Assembly: GCF_041381155.1 (NCBI RefSeq)
Contig: NC_091134.1
Location: 57,691,467 to 57,755,466, forward strand
From: Argopecten irradians
Taxonomy: Eukaryota > Mollusca > Bivalvia > Pectinida > Pectinidae
Reading direction: 5' to 3'
Length of the DNA: 64,000 nt
Shown: positions 26,991 through 38,000 of the stretch, piece by piece
Layout: the number at the start of each line of letters is the position of its first letter
How positions within the stretch are numbered: the first letter of the stretch is position 1
Translations under genes and position numbers: made by a program
The notes under the pieces: generated by a model
Seen by the model: the letters and a program-made list of their open reading frames with translations, nothing else
The model's database searches: none
Told to the model about the DNA's origin: nothing

Positions 26991-27639
26991 GTATAATGGT
27001 TCTGGATATCAATTGGACCAATTGCCTGCACTGCGACTAGCTAGTAACCAGAACTGTCTTCCTAGAACGAATAATCCTACCCTGCCTCCACTCCGTTCAG
27101 AGCTACTTCATGGCAGCTACACTCTTCCCTTCTGTGTTTTAGACTTTAAGACTCATGACAAAAGCCAGATTTGTTTATCCTCTTCCTTAGCATATATCAC
27201 CTTGAGACCTATACTTGAAACACTGAGTTTGGTTACAGGCACCAAATATATTATGAGCAGGCAAATGTACCAGTGATTTTCTTACTCAATAAATTCAGGG
27301 GCCTCAATTTCAATTGGGAAATTAACGAAAAAATGTACACTACATTGCATATTAATTTGTTGAAACATGTATATTTTTGAGAGTTTTTCTTTGTTTAAAT
27401 TAAATTAGGAAAATACAGCAAAATTTCTCTATTGGAAGGGGCCTGTATACTATATATTCGGCCCCAAATGTACCTAAAAAATATATATATATATAAAAAA
27501 AAATCACTGTGCATGACTAGCTCTGTATAAGAACCAGGAGGGAGCTGGGACCCTCCAAACACTGCATATGTATACGTAGCTATTGACAAAAGGGCAGATC
27601 GCCTTGAAATTTCGACAATATTTTGTCAACACTGTTAGA

Positions 27640-27720
27640 ATTACTTCTTTGCCGTATAGCTATTTTACAGTCGCAGTGCTTTACCAATTGAGCAACCTGG
27701 CAATCGGTGTTTGACCCAAA
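27640..27720 (-). repeat. tRNA-like SINE-head fragment
   Basis: The - strand contains GGTTGCTCAATTGGTAAAGC, a good tRNA A box. The expected T-arm is degenerate and no cloverleaf can be closed. It is read as a tRNA-derived SINE fragment. Confidence 0.3.
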
Positions 27721-27926
27721 TCTAGAACCATTACAAAACAAAATCTTAACATATAATCTTGCAAAACATAAATTCAGCATACAAATACATTTGAATTCTA
27801 AATAACTAGGATACCCTATACTGTTATATTAAATTAACAAAATTCTGGATGGTAGCACTGTAGCATATTGTTTACTACATGTATACTTCACATACATGAA
27901 CTTTATATTAATAATTATATATACAA

Positions 27927-28130
27927 GAATGTGGGGGTGAGTGGTTAAGATGTCCCAACATATTACCACAAGCTCTCCACCTCTGGGGTTTGAATTTGAA
28001 TCCCATGTGGAGCAGTTGCCTGGTACTGACCGTTGGTTAGTTGTTTTTCTCTGGCTATTCCGGCTTTCCTCCACCAACAGACCACCTGACTGCATAATGG
28101 GACGTTAATAAAACTAATAAAACCAAAGCC
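27927..28130 (+). mobile_element. RUDI/V-SINE-like SINE
   Basis: The tRNA-like head (GGTGAGTGGTTAAGATGTCC, then TTTGAATTTGAATCCCATG as B box) is followed by the family body (CGGCTTTCCTCCACCAACAG) and tail (GACGTTAATAAAACTAATAA, then AACCAAAGCC). It lies in the intron upstream of the zinc-finger coding exon, opposite in orientation to the copy at 26.6 kb. The pair could fold together in the transcript. Confidence 0.75.
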
Positions 28131-28474
28131 AATACAAAATGTAACAAGTTAGCAATTTTATGATTAATTTCCAATATTAAAAAGACCTGAAATATTCACA
28201 ATGACACTAAAACGAATGCAAGACATATCAAGCATGATACATGTACATGTTGGAAAACTATGTGGCATATATTAGATATAATTGAGTTACTCATGATACA
28301 GAGAGGAGATATGGCATATGGAACAGCCAAGTTAAGTCTATTGAGTCTTAAGTCATGACCTCATTGTTTTTACTGCTAAATTTTCTCTGTCTTATACCTC
28401 TCTTTACAGGATTGCTGGAGACCTTCACTTGGTCTGAACATGGTTTTATAAAGCATCAAGATTAAAACAGAAAC

Positions 28475-29830
28475 ATGTATCAACCAACTGTTGGAGTTTT
28501 ACAAGTAACTAATGACATAAACATCTTGCAAGATAGTACAACAACAGTACCAGAGCTGTTCCATGATCCGATACCCAAGACCAACGAGGCCAATATTTTA
28601 TTGGAGTCGCCGCCAAAGCACTTTCCAGATAACATGCAGCTTGACATCTCCACATCCACCACAATACACGGAGATTTGAAGTTACCTCACCAGCTCCTGG
28701 TTACACCCCATGGTCTTGTGAGCCAGAGTGACAGTCCATCATCTTCTCCAGAAAAAGTGCAGGCAAATACACAGTTGGGCATCATGGACACTTTTCCATA
28801 CAGTGAAAATGGAGATAAAAGTATGATTAACAGTGATGTCAACAAAGGTGATAAAGGGGGAGATAATTTGGCAGGAAACTGCTCTCAAAATAACATTTCA
28901 AATGATTTTGTAGCTGATATTAATACCATTGTGATAACCAATGATGAAACTGGAGAAGTAAAAATGACATTTTCTGACAATGGTGTAGGGCAGTATGAAG
29001 AAATTGAAGAGAAGCCAGAACAAAAGGAATTAGAGCAAGGGATTGATGATACCTGTTTAGATGATATAGAAATGGTTTCCTTTACAGCGTTAACTGAAAA
29101 AGATAAGGTGAATGGAATATCGCCAGTAAGGAAAAGTGATAGGTCCATCAAACTCAATTCAGTATTTGCTGACGGGGAAGGCAAAAAGATCCCAGGTTTT
29201 GGGAAGGTTCTTGCATCTCAATTGATGAAACAATCTGAAAATACTTATATACAAAAACCCAAGTCTGGAAGCAAAAAGGGTAAAACAAAAAGAAGCAGAA
29301 AGCAAACAGATCCAAAGAAATCCAAACTAGATGTAGATGATGTGTACGAAAGTGATGATGGTGAGGGAATTGAAAGTGATGGTGACTTATCAAAGGATCT
29401 GCTGAAGGTGCGAATGATGAAATGTGATGTGTGCGGCAAACATTTTCTTGACAGGCAAAAGTTACAGACACACAAAATAACTCATAATAAGAAAAAGAAT
29501 ACACAACCGCTTTCCATGTCAAGTCAAGGTAGAGGCTCAAAGAAGGTGTATCCGTGTGAGGTGTGTGGGTATACATTTCATCGCAGAGAACACTGGCGTC
29601 GACACAGACTAACACACCTTGACGTTACACCATACAAGTGTCCAGTTTGTGATCGCGGCTTCAAAAGAGCGGAACATGTTCGGCGCCACCAAACAGTTCA
29701 CACAGGTGTAAAAGCATTTGACTGTAATTTGTGTGACAAAAAATTCACTCGATCAGAGCATTTAAAGAAACATATGTTGGTTCATATCGGAAAAACGCCA
29801 TTCCCAAGAAAAAAGAAAAATGATCTTTAG
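28475..29830 (+). CDS. C2H2 zinc-finger protein, four C-terminal fingers (451 aa)
   Basis: A nuclear DNA-binding protein, probably a transcription regulator. The coding region lies in one exon, which opens at the acceptor CTCTCTTTACAG|G (exon from 28410). The ATG at 28475 is the first in frame and follows AAACAG. Residues 1-300 are low-complexity and acidic/serine-rich, with no recognised SCAN, KRAB or BTB domain. A basic stretch near 265-290 (KSGSKKGKTKRSRKQTDPKK) is a likely nuclear localisation signal and is followed by an acidic patch. Four C2H2 fingers follow at about 318-340 (CDVCGKHF...H..TH), 361-383 (CEVCGYTF), 389-411 (CPVCDRGF) and 417-439 (CNLCDKKF). Fingers 2-4 are joined by near-canonical linkers and finger 1 is separated by a spacer. 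The protein ends soon after finger 4. No orthologue name can be given. It is convergent with MRPS9. Confidence 0.9.
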   Translation: MYQPTVGVLQVTNDINILQDSTTTVPELFHDPIPKTNEANILLESPPKHFPDNMQLDISTSTTIHGDLKLPHQLLVTPHGLVSQSDSPSSSPEKVQANTQLGIMDTFPYSENGDKSMINSDVNKGDKGGDNLAGNCSQNNISNDFVADINTIVITNDETGEVKMTFSDNGVGQYEEIEEKPEQKELEQGIDDTCLDDIEMVSFTALTEKDKVNGISPVRKSDRSIKLNSVFADGEGKKIPGFGKVLASQLMKQSENTYIQKPKSGSKKGKTKRSRKQTDPKKSKLDVDDVYESDDGEGIESDGDLSKDLLKVRMMKCDVCGKHFLDRQKLQTHKITHNKKKNTQPLSMSSQGRGSKKVYPCEVCGYTFHRREHWRRHRLTHLDVTPYKCPVCDRGFKRAEHVRRHQTVHTGVKAFDCNLCDKKFTRSEHLKKHMLVHIGKTPFPRKKKNDL

Positions 29831-32020
29831 GATAGTTTTGAATTATATCGAAACGAAGAAAATATATGATTTTAAGTTCAACCAATATTAAATGACAAAA
29901 ATTGACATACTGTGCAGTGGTGGATCATGATTTCAAACTTCTGAGGAAAGTTTTATATGCGTCTAAAGATGTGATCGGGCATTAAATTCACTCTATCAGT
30001 CTGAGTGAAAGCTAGTTGTTCCTTACCTCCCCACACATGTATACAGGGAGACTTAGTATTTAGAAATGTTTCCGTCCATCTGAACAAATATTCATTTTGT
30101 ATGGTTCTAATTAATCTTGTACACTTCGGAAGTTCTTGTGTTCATCTTGGTCACTGTGACATACATGTATATGATAACTTTGATCTTATTGAGAAGATTG
30201 CCAAATTCACTGGCGAGAATTATTTAAAATTATCTTTAATGTTTTGTTTTTACTTGATAAATTGTCTTTTATTTAGTACTTTGTATAATTAGTAGTGACA
30301 TCGCCACCTGAAACATCTCTTAATATATAAATATTCATAGCTGTACATATAATAGATTATAATAACTAAATGAAGATAAAATTATTAAACAATGCAAATT
30401 GAAGCAAAGTGATCTTGATTTTTTATCTTCCCCGAAACACGTTTGTGTGAATATCTTGGCTCTGATCTGTCCGTGCAAGATGCACTCTTGAATACATTCA
30501 ACTTATCAATCTGAACATTTTCTGTATATATATCAGGCTAGGTGTCCTAATTGTGCTTTTGCTATTGGAACCTTCTATTTTCAGTATTTTTACCATATAT
30601 ATGGAAACTTGGTCAAACCATTACATTAGTTTCCTTAAATTATTTCTGGACTATAACTCAAAAACTACTTAAGTGAATAGTTAGACGAAGAAAACTAGTC
30701 TAAATCTGTTCATTGGCATTTGAAAACAATGGTAAAGTTCTGCTTATATTGTCCCATTTTGACCATTTAAATTATGGAAAAGCCAGTGTAAATTTAGAAC
30801 AGTTCTAAAAATAAATTTGTCCATCTCGTTGAAAGAGAGGCTGTGTGGAAATGTCAGCACGGATGTAGCCAGCTGCATGGGAGGACATTTCAGGATTCCT
30901 AAAAATATAAATTAATTTCTTTGAATGCAGAACGATTTTGATGAGAAATTTTATTTTCCCATTTCATAAGAAATTATACTGAATATCTCAATACCATTTT
31001 TACCGACTTTAGTCCACCTTTGCCTGACTATTCACTTTTAAACTTACATGAAACTGTAATATGTATATCTCAAGCTAGTGTCCAAGTTGTGCGTTTTACT
31101 ATAATAGGAACCTCCCGTTATTGAGTTTTTCTAGTATATGTCATGTAGAATCCTATTTGGTATGATCTGAAGGATAACACCGATCTTATCTACATTTTTA
31201 GAAAGGCACCCGGCCATAAAACACACATGCATAGTTCATTAATCATGTAAGGCAACCCAAGCAATGGGATTTTATTATATGAGTAAAGGGCGAGTGTTTT
31301 CTCCTCTAACACTAAGATAACTCTCTGGCCCCACCAGGACCTCGACCCTTGGTTCAGACAATATTGGTTTAGTGAAGGTTGCAGCAGACCAAATGAGTCA
31401 AATACTTTCATTCCTTTAGTTGGAGAAGAATTTGCCCAGTTTCCTGAATCTGGCATGACCCTTGGGGACCCAGAACCTGAGTTTAGGAGAACCTTGTCTC
31501 AGGTGACATGTATAAAGCAATTATCATTTCAGACTAGCTAATGAACAAAGAGTGATTAGCATAATCACTTGATAAGCAAACATTTTAATTTCAATTGCTA
31601 CAAAACCTGTTATTACATTTAAACTAACATAAGGAAGAAGGTATTCTGCAAGATTCTTAAGAACTTTACTCATCTAATGAGTAAAGTTCTTAAGAATCTT
31701 GTAGAATTATGTAAAGTTAGTGATAATAAGAAATTATTTTATCTTGATTTGAAAATTGATGTTTAACTGTGATTAAGCTAAAAATCAATCTTAGAACAAC
31801 TGGACCCAGCAAATAATACTAGTATTGTGCAAATTAACATTACCTCAACTAGTTCTATTTGTCAAAATTACCACAAAACATATTGATGTAAGAAAATCTG
31901 TATGTATTTATGTGACATTTTACAATATTTAATACAATGTTCCACTTGTTTGGTTCCTGGTTTACTTCAGAGATTGAAATTTGACATAGAATCCAGTCTT
32001 TTGAAGTTCATACCACACAA
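29831..32020. other. Intergenic region between convergent genes
   Basis: This stretch holds the 3' UTR of the zinc-finger gene. An AATAAA candidate lies near 30807, but which signal is used is unclear. On the other strand it holds the short 3' UTR of MRPS9, with an ATTAAA-type signal near 31929 on the - strand. No other gene was recognised. A large hairpin lies at 31644-31706. Confidence 0.45.
31644..31706. repeat. Near-perfect 30-bp inverted repeat (hairpin)
   Basis: Arms of 30 bases (left begins TTCTGCAAGATTCTTAAG, right ends CTTAAGAATCTTGTAGAA) are separated by a 3-base CTA loop with only one mismatch. It lies between the 3' ends of the two convergent genes, about 315 bases past the MRPS9 stop. 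It may be a tiny palindromic MITE or a transcript-end structure. Confidence 0.85.
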
Positions 32021-32033
32021 TCATCGTTTCCGC
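32021..32033 (-). CDS. MRPS9: MRPS9 exon 13 (13-base terminal coding exon)
   Basis: The acceptor is TTATATTTTCAG|GCGG. The exon completes the tryptophan codon split by intron 12 and encodes RKR and a TGA stop, giving the WRKR end expected from the WKKR end of the human protein. The phase fits exactly. It was chosen because the read-through of exon 12 departs from the family. Confidence 0.85.
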
Positions 32034-35000
32034 CTGAAAATATAAAATCAAAACAATGCAGGGGGAGTAACTCTTTTTTCATAATATTTAGAAATATGTT
32101 ACTTTGTTTAATGATCATGAAGCCTTAATTTTGGTCAAATGACTGATGACATCACTATAAGACTCACTAAAAACTATCCAAAAAAAAATGTATAATAATA
32201 AGTTACATACTGCTGACTTGAAAGTTGGGAGCTAGTTTGTGTAGTACGCAATGTTAACTTTAGAGGACAAATTTCAAACTACATGTAGCAAGCATGCCAA
32301 GAAACTCAAACACTCACTCAGGTTTTATTAGATTGATAAATGATGTATTTAAATGGAGGAGATTATTTAAAAAGTTTTATTGCCAAATATAACAACCTGC
32401 ATTTGATGAGATTCTTTAGTATAAAACAATAATTAATTTTTCTTTGTTTCTGGCTTTCTGATTGGCCTATTCATTTTTTGCATTCCATGATGAAAAAAAA
32501 AACCGGGAATGGCGCGGAAATCCGACTTTATCGTGATGTCACAATAGAAACTTTACGTTGCGTATTGATATGGCAAAAAAAAATCCCTTGGAAAAACCAA
32601 TGGAATCATACGTGTAAACATATTTCATTTTATAAAGTAGCCTGGAAAATTAATTATAAGCATTGAAGTCACTATTTTCTAATCTCATCGGGGTATGAAA
32701 TAAATTTTGTTTACAAACTTTTGTGAGAATCCAATAGCGGATTCACACAGTTGCAAACAAAATTTCTTTCATACCACGATGAAATTAAAAAATATTGACT
32801 TCAATGCTAAAATGGAAATTATAACATACCAGGTATATTTACGCCGAGCTCCCTCCTGTCCAGGCTTGTCTCGCTCTCGTCTCCTAGGATCGTCGGTCAG
32901 AAGTCCAGCTGTGTAACAGAAAAGTTAAAGTGTTGACAAACTCTGCAGCAAAATGTAAAGTGTACACAAACTCTGTAGCAAAATGTAAAGTGTACACAAA
33001 CTCTGCAGCAAAATGTAAAGTGTACACAAACTCTGCAGCAAAATGTAAAGTGTACACAAACTCTGTAGCAAAATGTAAAGTGTACCCAGACTCTGAAGCA
33101 AAATGTAAAGTGTACACAAACTCTGTAGCAAAATGTAAAGTGTACACAAACTCTGTAGCAAAATGTAAAGTGTACACAAACTCTGCAGCAAAATGTAAAG
33201 TGTACACAAACTCTGTAGCAAAATGTAAAGTGTACACAAACTCTGTAGCAAAATGTAAAGTGGACACAAACTCTGTAGCAAAATGTAAAGTGTACACAAA
33301 CTCTGTAGCAAAATGTAAAGTGGACACAAACTCTGCAGCAAAATGTAAAGTGTACACAAACTCTGTAGCAAAATGTAAAGTGGACACAAACTCTGCAGCA
33401 AAATGTAAAGTGTACACAAACTCTGTAGCAAAATGTAAAGTGTACACAAACTCTGTAGCAAAATGTAAAGTGTACACAAACTCTGTAGCAAAATGTAAAG
33501 TGTACACAAACTCTGTAGCAAAATGTAAAGTGTACACAAACTCTGTAGCAAAATGTAAAGTGTACACAAACTGCACAAAAATGTAAAGTGTACACAAACT
33601 CTGTAGCAAAATGTAAAGTGTACACAAACTCTGCAGCAAAATGTAAAGTGTACACAAACTCTGTAGCAAAATGTAAAGTGGACACAAACTCTGCAGCAAA
33701 ATGTAAAGTGTACACAAACTCTGAAGCAAAATGTAAAGTGTACACAAACTGCACAAAAATGTAAAGTGTACACAAACTCTGCAGCAAATTGTTAAGTGTA
33801 CACAAACTCTGCAGCAAAATGTTAAGTGTATACAATCTCTGCAGCAGAGTTCAATTCATTCAAAGAATATTATTTACCATTTATCCTATTCCTTTATCTC
33901 TCTTTTAATTTTAATTTAACAATAGGCCTATCATCCTCAATATTCTAGAGATTTACTACAATGTATCACTATCGCTATATATATATCAACCCCAAGAACA
34001 TATATCATGACAAAACTGAAGGCAGTTCATGAGAAGAAAATGATAAATCCCAGGTCTGCCGAGATTTCCTTTAAACATTACAGTGAGTAAAACAAAACTT
34101 CAAAGACATACAGTCAACCACAGTGTATTGTTATTCAATTTTTTTGATGTACATATATATATGTAATATTTTACTTAATATGTTTGTTTGCAACCAATGT
34201 TTCATCAAGCTTAGTAAACAAGTTATTGTGTTCACATTAGGTCACATTTTTTCAAGACATAAAATTAATTTATATTCTTAAAAGTCTGCATAAAAGTTTG
34301 GGTTCACAAAGAAAAATTAACACATAACACAAGGTGGACGATTTACAACGGATAACGGTGAACTACTGCAATAGGTTGACATAATCTACATGTATGGTCG
34401 GATGATATAAAAATAAAAGTTGTCAACACCAAACCTACCAATTGTCAATCGTGTTTTTATGTCCTCACTAACATATGCAGCCATGGCTTTGGATATTGCA
34501 AGTCTGATGGCCCCAGACTCTGCCGATTCTCCTCGCGTAGATGTTGTAGCATATACATCCACTTTACCGAGGAGTTCACACACTATCAGTGGTGTCATCA
34601 CCTGCTCCCTGTGGCAAGGAAGAAAAAACATGTCAGTTTGGTACTGTCAATGAACGAATATATGTACCTGTCATAGAGGAGCAATGCCTCAAAAAATCAC
34701 TCTGGCACAATTTTCTATATTTTTCTTAATGTTTTCAACATTTTGTGCATATACACATATGAATTTAAAATATTTTTTTATCAAAAACAAACATAACAAC
34801 CATTCTTGATACCTAGTAGGCTACCGTACCGATCACAAGACGTCAAGTTCACAATTTGTAGACTTGCCGTACAATTTTCCTTTGAAAAGTCTGCCATATC
34901 TATATGTGAAAAATAATGTCTGGCTGTGAAATTTTTGATTTTATACAGTTTTGTTGCTTAGTAGGTCAGAGATATAAATTAAGTGCGATAAAATGCAAAA

Positions 35001-38000
35001 AGGTTTTGATAATGGTTTGCATAATAATTACTTTGCTCCATTAGCAGTAACAGGCACCAGTTGTAGCACTGAAGACGACACCTTTATCTGTTACAAGTAT
35101 TATGTCCTACAATATTGCAGCTATTTATATCAGCTCTGGCACAGATACTGAAAGTGATGCGGCGAATAGACCGTAGACAAGAACCCACTATCTACATGCT
35201 ATTGAAATGGTAGAAGAACTATGGACCATGAAAATGGAAAGTTAGTTTACTAGATAAATTTTGACAAACTATAAACAAGAGGCCCATGGGCCTTAACGGT
35301 CATCTGACTATTAGTACAATACAACATAGTCATTTAAAGATTTTAGCCTATTTGACCCCTATGGCCTTGAATGAAGATCAAGGTCATTCATTTGAACAAA
35401 CTTGGTAGCCCTTCATCCCAGCATGCGACAGGCCTAATATCAGGTCTTTAGGCCTCTTAGTTATTCACAAGAAGTTGTTTAAAGGATTTTAGCCTATTTG
35501 ACCCCTGTGACCTTGAATGAAGGTCAAGCTCATTTATTTGAACAAACTCGGTATCCCTTCATCCCAGCATCCTATAGGCCCAATATCAGTACCCTAGGCC
35601 TTATGGTTCTTGAGAAGAAGTCGTTTAAAGATTTTAGCCTTTTTGACCTTGAATGAAGGTCAAGGTCATTCATTTGAACAAACTTGGTAGCTCTTTATCC
35701 CAGCATGTCACAGGCCCAATATCAGTACCCTGGGCCTTCTGGTTCTTGAGAAGAAGTTGTTTAAAGATTTTAGCCTATTTGACCCCTGTGACCTTGAATG
35801 AAGGTCAAGGTCATTCATTTAAACAATTTTGGTAGCCCTCCATCCCAGCAACCTACAGGCCAAATATCAGTACCCTGGGCCTTCTGGTTCTTGAGAAGAA
35901 GTCATTTAAAGATTTTAGCCTATTTGACCCCTATGGCCTTGAATGAAGATCAAGGTCATTCATTTGAACAAACTTGGTAGCCCTTCATCCCAGCATGCGA
36001 CAGGCCTAATATCAGGTCTTTAGGCCTCTTAGTTATTCACAAGAAGTTTTTTAAAGGATTTTAGCCTATTTGACCCCTGTGACCTTGAATGAAGGTCGAG
36101 GTCATTTATTTGAACAAACTTGGTAGCCCTTCATCCCAGCATCCTACAGGCCCAATATCAGTACCCTAGGCCTTATGGTTCTTGAGAAGAAGTCGTTTAA
36201 AGATTTTAGCCTATTTAACCCCTATGACCTTGAATGAAGGTCAAGGTCGTTTATTTGAACAAACTTGGTAGCCCTTCATCCCAGCATCCTACAGGCCTAA
36301 TATCAGGTCTCTAGGCCTCTTAGTTATTTACAAGAAGTTGTTTAAAATATTTTAGCCTATTTGACCCCTTTAACCTTGAATGAAGGTCAAGGTCATTCAT
36401 TTGAACAAACTTGGTAGCTGTTCATTCCAGCATGTCACAGGCCCAATATCAGTACCCTGGGCCTTCTGGTTCTTGAGAAGAAGTCGTTTAAAGATTTTAG
36501 CCTATTTGACCCATGTGACCTTGAATGAAGGTCAAGGTCATTTATTTGAACTAACATGGTAGCCCTTCATCCCAGCATCCTACAGGCCCAATATCAGTAC
36601 CCTGGGCCTTCTGGTTTTTGAGAAGAAGTTGTTTAAAGATTTTAGCCTATCTGACCCCTGTGACCTTGAATGAAGTTCAAGGTCATTCATTTGAACAAAC
36701 TTGGTAGCCCTTCATCCCCGCATCCTACAGGCCCAATATCAGTACCCTGAGCCTTCTGGTTTTTGAGAAGCATCGTTTAAAGATTTTAGCCTATTTGTCC
36801 CCTATGACCTTGAATGAAGGTCAAGGTCATTTATTTGAACAAACTTGGTAGCCCTTCATCCCAGCATGCCACATGCCTAATATCAGGTCTCTAGGCCTCT
36901 TAGTTATTCACATGAAATTGTTTAAAGGATTTTAGCCTATTTGACCCCTGTGACCTTGAATGAAGGTCCAGGTCATTTATTTGAACAAACTTGGTAGCCC
37001 TTTATCCCAGCATCCTACAGGCCTAATTTCAGGTCTCTAGGCCTCTTAGTTATTCACAAGAAGTTGTTTAAAGGATTTTAGCCTATTTGACCCCTTTGAC
37101 CTTGAATGAAGGTCAAGGTCATTCGTTTGAACAAACTTGGTAGCCCTTCATCCCAGCATGTCACAGGCCCAATATCAGTACCCTGGGCCTTCTGGTTCTT
37201 GAGAAGTAGTCGTTTAAAGATTTTAGCCTTTTTGACCCCTTTGATCTTGAATGAAAATCAAGGTCATTTTCAGTACCCTGGGCCTTCTGGTTCTTGAGAA
37301 GAAGTCGTTTTAAAGATTTTAGCCTTTTTGACCCCTTTGACCTTGAATGAAGGTCAAGGTCATTCATTTGAACAAACTTGGTAGCCCTTTATCCCAGCAT
37401 ATCACAGGCCCAATATCAGTACCCTGAGCCTTCTGGTTCTTGAGAAGTAGTCGTTTAAAGATTTTAGCCTTTTTGACCCCTTTGATCTTGAATGAAAATC
37501 AAGGTCATTCATTTGAACAAACTTGGTAGCCCTTCATCCCAGCATGCCACAGGCCTAATATCAGGTCTCTAGGCCTCTTAGTTATTCACAAGAAGTTTTT
37601 TAAAGGATTTTAGCCTATTTGACCCATGTGACCTTGAATGAAGGTCGAGGTCATTTATTTGTACAAACTTGGTAGCCCTTCATCCCAGCATCCTACAGGC
37701 CCAATATCAGTACCCTAGGCCTTATGGTTCTTGAGAAGAAGTCGTTTAAATATTTTAGCCTTTTTGACTTTGAATGAAGGTCAAGGTCATTCATTTGAAC
37801 AAACTTGGTAGCCCTTCATCCCAGCAACCTACAGGCCAAATATGAGTACCCTGGGCCTTCCGGTTATTGAGAAGAAGTCGTTTGAATGAAAAGTTTACGG
37901 ACGGCGGACGGCGCACGACGACGGACGGTGCATGATGACAATAGGTCATTCTGACCCTTTGGGTCAGATGACCTAAAAAGTTGGAGCTGTGAAAAGCTCA

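Noticed and set aside
29154..29615. 153-aa frame on the - strand over the zinc-finger gene
   Set aside because: Shadow of the C2H2 coding exon; no motif of its own.
32884..33835. Long apparent proteins (218-312 aa) over the 30-bp array on both strands
   Set aside because: They arise because the unit is 30 bases and free of stops in several frames; the array is an intronic minisatellite of MRPS9.
32924..33846. Possible CRISPR array
   Set aside because: The units are contiguous with no unique spacers, and the DNA is eukaryotic.
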